Origin: Nocardioides immobilis
GTDB taxonomy: Bacteria > Actinomycetota > Actinomycetes > Propionibacteriales > Nocardioidaceae
Assembly: GCF_003515065.1 (NCBI RefSeq)
Contig: NZ_QXGH01000010.1
Coordinates: forward strand, 124,001-188,000
Direction of reading: 5' to 3'
DNA length: 64,000 nt
Both the position numbers and the translations under genes were made by a program. Under the pieces are notes generated by a model. It was not told the DNA's origin. It made no database searches and saw nothing but the letters and a program-made list of their open reading frames with translations. Shown piece by piece: positions 8,274 to 24,031 of this stretch. The first letter of the stretch is position 1. Each line of letters begins with the position of its first letter.

Positions 8274-9310
8274 TGGGTCTCACCCTCGACAAGAAGACGT
8301 CCGGCGACCTCGTCCGGCTGCTCATCTTCATGCTCACGACGGGCCTCGCGACCGGCCTGCTGGTGATCACCATCGGCAACCTCTCCTTCGGCGCCACCAA
8401 GACCTACAAGGCCGAGTTCGTCGACGTCACCGGCGTCAACAACGGCGACGACATCCGCGTCGCCGGCGTGAAGGTCGGCGCCGTCCAGGGCATCGAGGTC
8501 GTCGACGACAACCGCGCGATGGTGACCTTCACCGTCGACGAGGACACCCAGCTCGACGACGCCACCCACGCGACGATCCGCTTCCGCAACCTGATCGGGC
8601 AGCGCTACATCGCGCTCACCCAGGAGGGCCAGGGCGGTGACGAGCTCGAGGAGGACGACACGATCCCGGTCTCGCGGACCCAGCCCGCGCTCGACCTGAC
8701 CGTGTTGTTCAACGGCTTCAAGCCGTTGTTCGAGGCTCTGTCTCCCGACGACATCAACAAGCTGTCCTACGAGATCGTCCAGGTCTTCCAGGGCGAGGGC
8801 GGCACCCTCGAGAGCCTGCTGTCGAGCACCGCCTCGCTCACCCAGACGCTTGCCGACCGCGACCAGGTCATCGGCGACCTGCTCGACAACCTCACCCACG
8901 TCCTCGACCACGTCGCCGACCGCGACGAGCAGCTCGGCCGGCTGATCGTGAGCTTCCAGGACCTCGTCAGCGGACTGAAGGAGGACCGCCAGGCGATCCT
9001 CTCCTCGCTCGACGGCATCGCTGACCTCGCGGTCGAGACCGCCGGTCTGGTCGACGACATCCGCGAGCCGTTCGTCCGCGACATCCGCGAGGCCCGCGAG
9101 CTCGTGGAGCTCCTCGACCGCAACAAGGGAGAGATCGACCGCGTGCTCCAGGTGATGCCGCACAAGATCAACAAGTACGGCCGCACCGGCACCTACGGGT
9201 CGTGGTTCAACTTCTACCTGTGCCACTTCTCGGCGAAGATCCGGATCGGCGGCGACGTCCTCACGCAGGTGCCCTACGCAGTCGACGCCGAGAGGTGCAC
9301 GCTGCCATGA
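8273..9310 (+). CDS. mceB: MCE-family lipid transport protein, position B
   Basis: Second MCE protein, 345 residues. N-terminal membrane segment at about 14-35, MCE domain about 43-120 (ADDIRVAGVKVGAVQGIEV-like region and IGQRYIALT), then long alpha-helical needle region to about 300. The ATG at 8273 shares one base with the mceA stop (TGATG); a GTG three bases earlier is the alternative start. Translational coupling with the neighbours is clear from the overlaps. Confidence 0.92.
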   Translation: MGLTLDKKTSGDLVRLLIFMLTTGLATGLLVITIGNLSFGATKTYKAEFVDVTGVNNGDDIRVAGVKVGAVQGIEVVDDNRAMVTFTVDEDTQLDDATHATIRFRNLIGQRYIALTQEGQGGDELEEDDTIPVSRTQPALDLTVLFNGFKPLFEALSPDDINKLSYEIVQVFQGEGGTLESLLSSTASLTQTLADRDQVIGDLLDNLTHVLDHVADRDEQLGRLIVSFQDLVSGLKEDRQAILSSLDGIADLAVETAGLVDDIREPFVRDIREARELVELLDRNKGEIDRVLQVMPHKINKYGRTGTYGSWFNFYLCHFSAKIRIGGDVLTQVPYAVDAERCTLP

Positions 9311-10278
9311 GCATGAAGCCGTTCCGGGAGCGCAACCCGGTCATCATCGGGGCCATCAGCATCGCCGTGCTGGTGCTCATGCTCACCGCCGCGTTCCGTG
9401 CCCAGGACCTCCCGCTCATCGGCGGCGGTGACACCTACTACGCGGAGTTCGACGAAGCCGGCGGGCTCAAGGTCAACGACGAGGTCAGGCTGGCAGGCGT
9501 CCGGATCGGCAAGGTCGACTCGATCGAGATCGCGGACGGCAAGGTCAAGGTCGGCTTCAAGATCAAGACCGACGCCGAGTTCGGCGACGAGACCCGCGCG
9601 GCGATCAAGGTGAAGACGATCCTGGGCTCCATGTTCCTGTCGCTGGAGCCCGCTGGCAGTGGCCAGCTCGACGAGGGCGACACGATCCCCGCCGACCGGA
9701 CGACCTCGCCGTTCGACGTCGTCGACGCCTTCGAGGGGCTCGCCGAGACCTCCGCCGACATCGACACCGACCAGCTCGCCGCCTCGCTGACGACGCTGGC
9801 CGACCTGACCCGCAACACCCCGGAGGAGTTCCAGGCTGCGCTCAAGGGCGTGTCCGCTCTGTCGGAGGTCGTCGCCTCTCGGGACGAGGAGATCAACCGG
9901 CTGCTCCAGAGCCTCAAGCGGGTGTCCACGGTGCTCGATGCGCGTGACGAGGACATCATCGCGCTGATGCGTGACGCCGACATCCTGTTCCGGGCGCTGC
10001 TGGAGCGGCGCGAGGCGATCCACAACATCCTGGTCGCGACGGTCACCCTGAGCCAGGAGCTGACCGCGCTCGTGCGCGACTCGCGGGCCGACCTCAAGCC
10101 GGCGTTGCGCCACCTCGAGTCCGTACTGGCCGTGATCAACAAGAACGAGGACAACTTGGACCGGTCGCTCCAGCTGATGGCGCCCTTCTACACCGTCTTC
10201 GCCAACGTGTTCGCCAACGGCCCGTGGTGGGACACCTACATCGCGAACATGCCTCCGATCCCCGGAGGCACCGGATGA
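9307..10278 (+). CDS. mceC: MCE-family lipid transport protein, position C
   Basis: Third MCE protein, 323 residues: membrane segment about 10-29, MCE domain about 38-115 (DEVRLAGVRIGKVDSIEI and LGSMFLSLEPAG), then helical repeats with heptad character to about 300. The ATG at 9307 overlaps the mceB stop (ATGA). The frame stays open upstream inside mceB, but the overlap pattern shared by all these genes fixes this start. Confidence 0.92.
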   Translation: MSMKPFRERNPVIIGAISIAVLVLMLTAAFRAQDLPLIGGGDTYYAEFDEAGGLKVNDEVRLAGVRIGKVDSIEIADGKVKVGFKIKTDAEFGDETRAAIKVKTILGSMFLSLEPAGSGQLDEGDTIPADRTTSPFDVVDAFEGLAETSADIDTDQLAASLTTLADLTRNTPEEFQAALKGVSALSEVVASRDEEINRLLQSLKRVSTVLDARDEDIIALMRDADILFRALLERREAIHNILVATVTLSQELTALVRDSRADLKPALRHLESVLAVINKNEDNLDRSLQLMAPFYTVFANVFANGPWWDTYIANMPPIPGGTG

Positions 10279-11423
10279 GCGCCAACCTCCAGCGGATTCT
10301 TCCGCTCGTCGTGATCGGGCTGCTGATCGTCGCCGGGGCCGTCTGGTTCTTCGGCGGAGACAGCAGCACCAAGACCGTGACCGCCTTCTTCCCCCGCACT
10401 GTGTCGGTCTACGAGGGCAGCGACGTCCGAGTCCTCGGCGTCCCGGTCGGCACGGTCGACGAGGTCACGCCAGAGGGCACCCAGGTCAAGGTCGTCATGA
10501 CCTACGACGAGGAGGTCAAGCTCCCCGCCGACGCCCAGGCCGTCATCGTGTCCCCGTCCGTCGTGGGTGACCGCTACATCCAGCTGACGCCGGCGTACGA
10601 GAAGGGCGACGTGCTTGCCGACAACACGGTCCTCGACCTCAAGCGCACCGCGATCCCGCTGGAGCTCGACGAGATCTACGGCAGCCTCGACGAGCTGACC
10701 GTCGCGCTCGGTCCGAACGGCGCGAACGCCCAAGGAGCGCTGACCGACCTGCTCGAGCAGACCGCGCGGAACTTCCGCGGTCAGGGCGCGAAGTTCAAGC
10801 AGACGATCGAGGACTTCGCAGACCTCAGCACCACGCTCGAGAACAACAAGGAGGAGCTCTTCTCCTCGGCTGAGAAGCTCCAGGCCTTCATCGAGACACT
10901 GGCCGAGAACGACACGACGGTCCGCCGCTTCAACCAGTCGCTCGGCAACGTGTCCGAGCTGCTCGCAGGCGAGAGCGACGAGCTCACGTCCGCGCTGTCG
11001 AACCTCGGCGTCGCCCTCGACGTGGTCGGCAGGTTCGTCCAGGAGAATCGGGCCTCGTTGGGCCGCAACATCCGTGGCATCAACCGGGTCGCGAAGGTCC
11101 TGGTCAAGCACCGCGAGGACCTCAACACGATCCTGCGTGCCGGCCCGCTCGCGCTCAACAACCTCGGCCTCGGCTACAACCCCCAGTCCGGCACCCTCGA
11201 CTCCAACGCCAACATGGGCAACCTCCTGCACGAGCTCCAGGGCAATCCCGCTCAGCTGCTGTGCAGCCTGATCGCGTCGAACGACCCCAACGGCACCCTG
11301 TGCGACGTGATCAAGGGCCTGCCGCTGCCGCGCAACGCACCGTTCGGTCCCGGCAGCGGGTCCCGTGCGGACGACGCCGCGTACGACCCGACGCTCAACG
11401 GACTCGTGGAGGTGGGACGATGA
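10275..11423 (+). CDS. mceD: MCE-family lipid transport protein, position D
   Basis: Fourth MCE protein, 382 residues: membrane segment about 9-27, MCE domain about 34-115 (SDVRVLGVPVGTVDEVTPEG and VGDRYIQLTPAY), long helical region to about 300, and a low-complexity tail. The ATG at 10275 overlaps the mceC stop by ATGA. Confidence 0.92.
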   Translation: MSANLQRILPLVVIGLLIVAGAVWFFGGDSSTKTVTAFFPRTVSVYEGSDVRVLGVPVGTVDEVTPEGTQVKVVMTYDEEVKLPADAQAVIVSPSVVGDRYIQLTPAYEKGDVLADNTVLDLKRTAIPLELDEIYGSLDELTVALGPNGANAQGALTDLLEQTARNFRGQGAKFKQTIEDFADLSTTLENNKEELFSSAEKLQAFIETLAENDTTVRRFNQSLGNVSELLAGESDELTSALSNLGVALDVVGRFVQENRASLGRNIRGINRVAKVLVKHREDLNTILRAGPLALNNLGLGYNPQSGTLDSNANMGNLLHELQGNPAQLLCSLIASNDPNGTLCDVIKGLPLPRNAPFGPGSGSRADDAAYDPTLNGLVEVGR

Positions 11424-12841
11424 CCCGCCGACTGCGCGCCGGCGCCGCGATCCTGGCCGGGACGATGCTCCTCACCGGCTGCGAGTTCGACGTCTACCAG
11501 CTGCCGCTTCCCGGTGGCGCTGACGTGGGCGACGACCCGATCATGGTCACCGTCGAGTTCGAGGACGTCCTCGACCTGGTCCCGAAGTCGTCGGTGAAGG
11601 TGGCCGACGTGACCGTCGGCCAGGTCACCGACGTCGACCTCAAGGGCTACCACGCCGTGGTCGAGATCCAGCTCCGCAACGACACCGAGCTCCCCGACAA
11701 CGCGACCGCCTCGATCCGTCAGACCAGCCTGCTGGGTGAGAAGTTCGTGTCGCTGGCACCCCCGGAGACGGCGCCGTCGGACGACCCGCTCGGCAACGGC
11801 GACAACATCCCGCTCGAGCGCACCGGTCGCAACCCCGAGGTCGAGGAAGTCCTCGGCGCCCTGAGCCTGCTGCTCAACGGTGGTGGAGTCGCCCAGCTGA
11901 AGACGATCGCCAACGAGCTCAACCTGGCTCTGGAGGGCCGCGAGGACTCCGCGAAGTCGGTCTTCCGCCAGGTCGAGACGCTGATGTCGGAGCTCGACGA
12001 CCACAAGGCCGACATCGTCAACGCGATCGAGTCCCTCAACCGGCTGGCGATCAGCGCCAGGGACCATCAAGGCAGCATCGACGCCGCGCTCGAGGAGCTC
12101 CCGAGCGCCCTCGACTCCATCGGTCGCCAGCGCGAGGACCTGGTCCTGATGCTCGAGGGCCTCAACCGGCTGAGCACCGTCGGCGTACGGGTGATCCGGC
12201 AGACGAAGGCGTCGACCATCGACGTCCTCCGGCAGCTCGAGCCGGTCCTGTCCGGGCTCAACAAGACTGGCCAGGACTTCGTCGACGCCCTGCACATCTT
12301 CTCGACGTTCCCGTTCTCCGACGACGTGATCGGACGCGACCCCGCCGTGGCCAAGAGCCTGCACTTCGGCGACTACGTCAACCTCTCCGTCGAGCTCGAC
12401 CTCAACCTCAACGACATCGCCAACATCGCCTGCATCCCCTTCAGCCTGCTTCCGCACGACACCCCGCTCGACGAGCTGGCCGACCTGCCCGGCCTCTGTG
12501 CCGGCGTGGTCAACAAGATCACGCGCTGCTTGGGACCGCCGCCGAACCTGAACGCGTGCCTCGGGCTGCCCGGCGACCTGCTCGACGAGGCGTGCGACGC
12601 GGTGCCGGCCGTGTGCAACCTGCTGCCGCGCAACGGCAACATCAGTGACCAGGTCGCCAACCAGGCCACCTCGATCGAGGACCTCCTCGACGGGATCCTC
12701 GGCAACCTCGGTCTGCCACGCGCCGCGCCCGACCTCACGCCCGACCAGCGCGAGCGCTGGGACGAGCGGTACGGCGCCTACGACAGCGACCTGGCCCTGT
12801 TCCTGGCCGCGCCCGCACTCGAGCAGGAGGGCGCGCGATGA
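11420..12841 (+). CDS. mceE: MCE-family lipoprotein, position E (LprK-like)
   Basis: Fifth MCE protein and the lipoprotein member of the set, as in mycobacterial mce operons. The 473 residues start MTRRLRAGAAILAG and have a lipobox LLTGC with the lipidated Cys at 21. An MCE domain follows at about 40-125 (SSVKVADVTVGQVTDVDLKG, LGEKFVSLAPP). The C-terminal part is Cys-rich (about 335-400), suggesting disulfides. The ATG at 11420 overlaps the mceD stop by ATGA. Confidence 0.93.
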   Translation: MTRRLRAGAAILAGTMLLTGCEFDVYQLPLPGGADVGDDPIMVTVEFEDVLDLVPKSSVKVADVTVGQVTDVDLKGYHAVVEIQLRNDTELPDNATASIRQTSLLGEKFVSLAPPETAPSDDPLGNGDNIPLERTGRNPEVEEVLGALSLLLNGGGVAQLKTIANELNLALEGREDSAKSVFRQVETLMSELDDHKADIVNAIESLNRLAISARDHQGSIDAALEELPSALDSIGRQREDLVLMLEGLNRLSTVGVRVIRQTKASTIDVLRQLEPVLSGLNKTGQDFVDALHIFSTFPFSDDVIGRDPAVAKSLHFGDYVNLSVELDLNLNDIANIACIPFSLLPHDTPLDELADLPGLCAGVVNKITRCLGPPPNLNACLGLPGDLLDEACDAVPAVCNLLPRNGNISDQVANQATSIEDLLDGILGNLGLPRAAPDLTPDQRERWDERYGAYDSDLALFLAAPALEQEGAR

Positions 12842-14157
12842 TCACCCGCCGCACCAAGATCCAGCTGCTCGCCTTCGCGATCATCACGCTGCTCGGCGTC
12901 TCCTTCGTCGGTGCCCGCTACGCCCAGCTCGACCGGCTGATCGTCGACCAGAGCTACACCGTGGTCGCGCACTACCCGGAGTCGGGCGGCATCTTCGCGG
13001 GCGGCGAGGTGACCTACCGCGGCGTCCGCATCGGCAAGGTCAGCGAGCTCGAGCTCACCGATGACGGCGTCGACGTCCACCTCGAGATCGACAACGAGTG
13101 GGACGAGATCCCCACGGACTCCCGGGCGCTCGTCGGCAACCGGTCGGCCGTCGGTGAGCAGTACGTCGAGCTCCAGCCGAACGTCGACGTGACCGACGAC
13201 GGACCGTTCCTCGAGGACGGCTCAGAGCTCACCGAGGTCGCGATCCCGATCTCGACCGAGAAGCTCCTCGGCGACGTGGTGACGACGGTGTCCAGTGTCG
13301 ACCGCGACGCGCTCAGGACCACCGTCCGTGAGCTCGGCGCCGCCTTCGGCGGCACCGGCGAGGACCTGCAGCGGATCATCGACACGGGCAACTCGTTCAT
13401 CGAGACGGCCAACGCGAACTTCGACATCACGACGGCCCTGATCCGCGACTCCAACACGGTGCTGCAGGGCCAGGTCGACTCGGCGAGCTCGCTGCGCCAG
13501 TTCGCCAGCCAGCTCAGCGTGTTCTCCCGCGCGATGGTCGGCGCCGACCAGGACCTGCGCAGGGTCATCGACAGCGGGTCGTTCACGGCCAACCAGCTGC
13601 GGACCTTCCTCGAGCAGAACGAGGCCGAGCTCGCCGACCTGCTCCGCAACGTGATCATCACCGGGCGCGTGGTCGTCGACAACATCGACGGCCTGCGGAC
13701 CCTGTTCATCGCCTACCCGATCCTGCTCGAGGGATCGTTCGCCGTCGTCGACGAGAACCCGACGAAGCCCGGCACCTACGAGACCCACGTCGGGCTGATC
13801 CTCAGCTCGTCCGTCCCGTGCTACGACGGCTACCAGAGCACGGACACGCGGCCGCCCCAGAACCTCGAGCCGCGGGACCTGAACCTCAACGCCAAGTGCA
13901 CCGAGCCCCCGACCAAGAGCAACCCGCGCGGCACCCAGAACCTCCCGCGGGTCAGCCCGGACCTCGACGGCATCCCGGACGCCAACGAGCCGATCATCGG
14001 CACCTTCAACTCCGCGACCGGCACCTTCGAGATCGGTGACGGCAGCACCTCCCAGGACGAGGCCTTGGCCCCGAGCGGTAACGTGGCGCCGCCGCCGCTC
14101 GGAGAGGACTCATGGAAGTGGCTTTATCTCGAACCACTGCTGGACGCCCAGGGGTGA
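12838..14157 (+). CDS. mceF: MCE-family lipid transport protein, position F
   Basis: Sixth MCE protein, 439 residues: membrane segment about 9-27, MCE domain about 38-125 (GEVTYRGVRIGKVSELEL and VGEQYVELQPN), helical region to about 300, then a Pro/Asn-rich tail. ATGA overlap with mceE. Its own 3' end overlaps the next gene by 46 bases. Confidence 0.92.
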   Translation: MITRRTKIQLLAFAIITLLGVSFVGARYAQLDRLIVDQSYTVVAHYPESGGIFAGGEVTYRGVRIGKVSELELTDDGVDVHLEIDNEWDEIPTDSRALVGNRSAVGEQYVELQPNVDVTDDGPFLEDGSELTEVAIPISTEKLLGDVVTTVSSVDRDALRTTVRELGAAFGGTGEDLQRIIDTGNSFIETANANFDITTALIRDSNTVLQGQVDSASSLRQFASQLSVFSRAMVGADQDLRRVIDSGSFTANQLRTFLEQNEAELADLLRNVIITGRVVVDNIDGLRTLFIAYPILLEGSFAVVDENPTKPGTYETHVGLILSSSVPCYDGYQSTDTRPPQNLEPRDLNLNAKCTEPPTKSNPRGTQNLPRVSPDLDGIPDANEPIIGTFNSATGTFEIGDGSTSQDEALAPSGNVAPPPLGEDSWKWLYLEPLLDAQG

Positions 14158-14930
14158 TCGAGTCGGCAACCCGCCGGCGCGCGCTCCTCGCGGTGCTGGT
14201 CCTGGTGATCGTGGCGTGCCTCGGCACGGTCGCCGTCGTCATCGCCACCCGGAGCACCGGCGACGACCTGGGGGAGCGGCTGAGCTCGCTGCAGGAGGGC
14301 GAGGTCCCCGGCTCCAGCGTGAGCGAGGACCGCGAGCAGCTGCTCACCCTGTCCCGCCAGTTCGCGACGCGCTTCAACACCTACGACCCGTCGATGCTGG
14401 ACGCGGACGGTCACCTGCCCGACTACGCAGCGGTGTCCGACCTGATGACCCCGAAGTTCGGCGGGGTGTTCGCCGACAACGTGGGCTACGCCGAGCAGAC
14501 GGTGAGCCAGCTCGGGGTCACCAGCAAGGCGACCGTCTACGCCGTCGGTGTGGCGTCGCAGGACGAGGACTCCGCCGAGGTGCTGGTGGCCGGCACCGTC
14601 GAGCTCACCTCTCCCTACCCGACGGAGGAGAATGGCGACGGCACCTCCGAGGACCCCGACGGGACCGGGGAGGGCGAGGAGGAGCCGCAGCAGCTCTCGA
14701 CCGGGCCGCAGCGGTTCCGCTACGAGGTCTCGCTGGTGAAGGTCGACGGCACCTGGCTCGTCGACGACGTCGACGACATCGACGACGGGTTGCCGTCGTT
14801 CTCCGAGCCGTCGATCCCGGAGCCGCCCTCCGGGGATCCGTCGGCGACGACGCCTCCGGCGACCACCCCGCCGACGGACACCCCGTCCGACGAGGCGACG
14901 GCTGAGCAGAGCGGGGAGGGCGAAGGATGA
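14112..14930 (+). CDS. Mce-associated membrane protein
   Basis: Small accessory protein of the kind that follows mceF in actinobacterial operons (Mas/Mam proteins), thought to stabilise the Mce complex. The 272 residues have one membrane segment (about 24-46), an extracytoplasmic alpha/beta domain of NTF2-like type (about 70-215, interrupted by an acidic GEEE insert), and a Ser/Thr/Pro-rich tail. The ATG at 14112 lies inside mceF. No SAM, nucleotide or catalytic motif was seen. Confidence 0.8.
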   Translation: MEVALSRTTAGRPGVIESATRRRALLAVLVLVIVACLGTVAVVIATRSTGDDLGERLSSLQEGEVPGSSVSEDREQLLTLSRQFATRFNTYDPSMLDADGHLPDYAAVSDLMTPKFGGVFADNVGYAEQTVSQLGVTSKATVYAVGVASQDEDSAEVLVAGTVELTSPYPTEENGDGTSEDPDGTGEGEEEPQQLSTGPQRFRYEVSLVKVDGTWLVDDVDDIDDGLPSFSEPSIPEPPSGDPSATTPPATTPPTDTPSDEATAEQSGEGEG

Positions 14931-15883
14931 GCGTCAGCCTCTACGACCTGCTCGACGTCGACCCGAGCGCGACGGCCGCGGAGATCCGGACGGCGTGGAA
15001 GGCCTCGATCGCCGACCTCGACCCGACCGACCGCCGGTTCCGGGCGTTCAACGACGCGGCCGGAGTGCTGCTCGACCCGGAGAAGCGGGCGGCGTACGAC
15101 GCCGAGCTCGCGGCCGAGCCGGACGAGGCCGAGGACGCGGCTCCTGCCGACGAGGACGCCGTGGTCGCGCCGGTGTCGCTGGAGAAGGAACCGGCCGGCG
15201 AGGCGTCCGAGGCGACCGCTGGCGACGAGGAGCCCGAGGCGACCTCTGACGATGACCAACCGGCCGACGAGCCGGACGAGGCTCCCGTCAAGGAGCCGGC
15301 CACCGCGGGGGCCGACGGCGCCGCCCCGGACGGGCCTCCCGCCTGGGCGCTGGCCGTCGCCGCGGGCGCGGCTGTGCTCGCGGTCGCGCTCGCCATCGTC
15401 GTGTTGTTCACCTGGCCCGGCAGCGTCGGTGGCGAGTCCCCGGCGAAGCAGGAGGAGCAGTCGGAGCAGGCGGAGGAGGCGGGCGCCGAGGCCCGGGCCG
15501 CGGCAGAGGACGCGATCCCCGAGGTCCTGTCCTACGACTACCGGACCCTGGACGACGACTTCGCGGAGGCGGAGGAGTACCTCACCGACGACTTCGCCGC
15601 CAAGCGCACCGCGCTGTTCGACCAGAAGGCCGACACGGGCCTGACCCTGCGCGAGCAGGTCGTCTCCGAGAAGGTCGTGGTGACGGCACGGGTCGCGATG
15701 ACCGGTCTCACCCGGGTTTCGGAGGACGGCGACCGCGCGACCATCGTCGTCTACGTCGACCAGGACAGCCAGAAGGGCAACGCGGCGCCGCGCCTGCTGC
15801 AGATGTGGGCGACGCTGAGCATGGTCTCCGACGGTGACGACTGGCTCCTCGACGACATCTGCACCGAGACCGACTGCAGCTGA
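14927..15883 (+). CDS. Mce-associated membrane protein with N-terminal degenerate J-domain
   Basis: 318-residue protein ending the mce operon. Residues 5-58 (YDLLDVDPSATAAEIRTAW through LLDPEKRAAYD) have the helix pattern of a DnaJ J-domain, but the loop that should contain HPD reads LDPTD (31-35). A J-domain without HPD is not expected to stimulate Hsp70 ATPase. An acidic linker (about 60-135), a membrane segment (about 140-163) and a Mce-associated extracytoplasmic domain (about 180-318) follow. ATGA overlap with the gene before. The J-domain would be cytoplasmic. Confidence 0.8.
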   Translation: MSVSLYDLLDVDPSATAAEIRTAWKASIADLDPTDRRFRAFNDAAGVLLDPEKRAAYDAELAAEPDEAEDAAPADEDAVVAPVSLEKEPAGEASEATAGDEEPEATSDDDQPADEPDEAPVKEPATAGADGAAPDGPPAWALAVAAGAAVLAVALAIVVLFTWPGSVGGESPAKQEEQSEQAEEAGAEARAAAEDAIPEVLSYDYRTLDDDFAEAEEYLTDDFAAKRTALFDQKADTGLTLREQVVSEKVVVTARVAMTGLTRVSEDGDRATIVVYVDQDSQKGNAAPRLLQMWATLSMVSDGDDWLLDDICTETDCS

Positions 15884-15997
15884 ACAGTCGGCCCTTCTGC
15901 GGCCGCGGTGCTTGACCTGACGACGGTCCGCACAGCATGATCCCGTGAGGGCTCGTCCCTGGCCGAGAAGGTCGTGGTCAGTGGGTGGTTGCTGGTA

Positions 15998-16026
15998 TTG
16001 GTTAGCGCCCGGATTTCGTGTATCGT
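15998..16026 (+). promoter_or_regulatory. Predicted promoter of rpoB-rpoC
   Basis: TTGGTT (15998-16003), a 17-bp spacer and TATCGT (16021-16026). Transcription would start near 16033, giving a leader of about 95 bases. That leader begins with the hairpin GGCGC-ctt-GCGCC. The rest of the 243-base gap between the mce operon and rpoB has no clear terminator for the mce operon, so some read-through into rpoBC is possible. Confidence 0.65.
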
Positions 16027-16126
16027 GGCGCCTTGCGCCTGCCCTCAGATGCGCTTCGGCCTGCCCGGTGGCCGTTGATGTGGTGGGGAGGCGATCTCAA
16101 AGAGCGAACCCGTCGAAGGACACCTC

Positions 16127-19615
<3,489 letters not shown>

Positions 19616-19618
19616 GGT

Positions 19619-19640
19619 GCGGGGCCCGCACGGGCCCCGC
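19619..19640 (+). terminator. rpoB-rpoC intercistronic hairpin
   Basis: Perfect 10-bp GC-only stem GCGGGGCCCG-ca-CGGGCCCCGC, three bases after the rpoB stop, followed after about 20 bases by the AT-rich stretch AAACAATCTTTATCT. As rpoC must be transcribed through it, it is more likely an attenuator or mRNA-processing site than a full terminator. Confidence 0.6.
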
Positions 19641-19694
19641 CTTCGCCCCCAAACAATCTTTATCTCTTAGAACTACCGAAGGGTTGCAGCCATC

Positions 19695-23552
<3,858 letters not shown>

Positions 23553-23591
23553 TGCGAAGCGACGTTCTGGTGTAAGAGCCAGATCGAGCAA

Positions 23592-23629
23592 CACAAGGCC
23601 CCCGCGAGCTCGCTCGCGGGGGCTTTGTG
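23592..23629 (+). terminator. Intrinsic terminator after rpoC
   Basis: 17-bp stem CACAAGGCCCCCGCGAG against its complement, with a single G-T pair and a 4-base loop. The right arm ends CTTTGTG. It lies 39 bases after the rpoC stop. Confidence 0.88.
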
Positions 23630-23691
23630 ATGCCATCCGCCGTATCGGGTACCGCCCTCTCGAGAGCACCGTCCAACGAGAGGAGCACGGC

Positions 23692-23979
23692 ATGCCCAGG
23701 GAATCCCAGGACCAGGACCAGGGCCAGGACCAGCAGGCCGGGAACGCGGACGTCGTCGAGGCGCCGGAGGGTGAGTTTCCCGCGGACGCCAAGGGATTCG
23801 ATGGGTCGACCGTCGACGAGATCCTGGAGGACCGCAAGAAGCGCCTGGATCCGGAGAACCGCCCGGAGACGACGGAGGTCAGCAACGCGGGGCGCGAGTT
23901 CGACGGCGAGAAGGGCATGTTCACCGACGAGCCGGGCTTCGACGAGGCCGAGAAGAAGTTCACCCTCGACGACACCTGA
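23692..23979 (+). CDS. Small acidic hypothetical protein
   Basis: 95-residue, highly charged and acidic protein with no membrane segment. It begins MPRESQDQDQ, has a Gln/Asp-rich start and ends in EKKFTLDDT. Not recognised as a known family. ATG at 23692 with GAGAGGAGCACGGC upstream, a good ribosome site. It stands alone after the rpoC terminator. Composition suggests a disordered cytoplasmic protein. Confidence 0.7.
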   Translation: MPRESQDQDQGQDQQAGNADVVEAPEGEFPADAKGFDGSTVDEILEDRKKRLDPENRPETTEVSNAGREFDGEKGMFTDEPGFDEAEKKFTLDDT

Positions 23980-24031
23980 CAGCGGCCGGACCGCCGGGTC
24001 GTCCCTGACAACGGGCTGAGACAATGGCGGG

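Noticed and set aside
15912..15940. A second rpoB promoter starting with TTGACC
   Set aside because: The -10 at 17-bp spacing would be GCATGA, which fits poorly; the promoter at 15998-16026 is better.
23647..23652. SigB-like promoter GGGTAC ahead of the 95-residue protein
   Set aside because: No GTTT-type -35 at a proper distance; the upstream bases belong to the rpoC terminator.
24001..24010. GTCCCTGACA as a third copy of the 61-bp palindromic element
   Set aside because: No complementary arm lies within 100 bases, so the match is chance.
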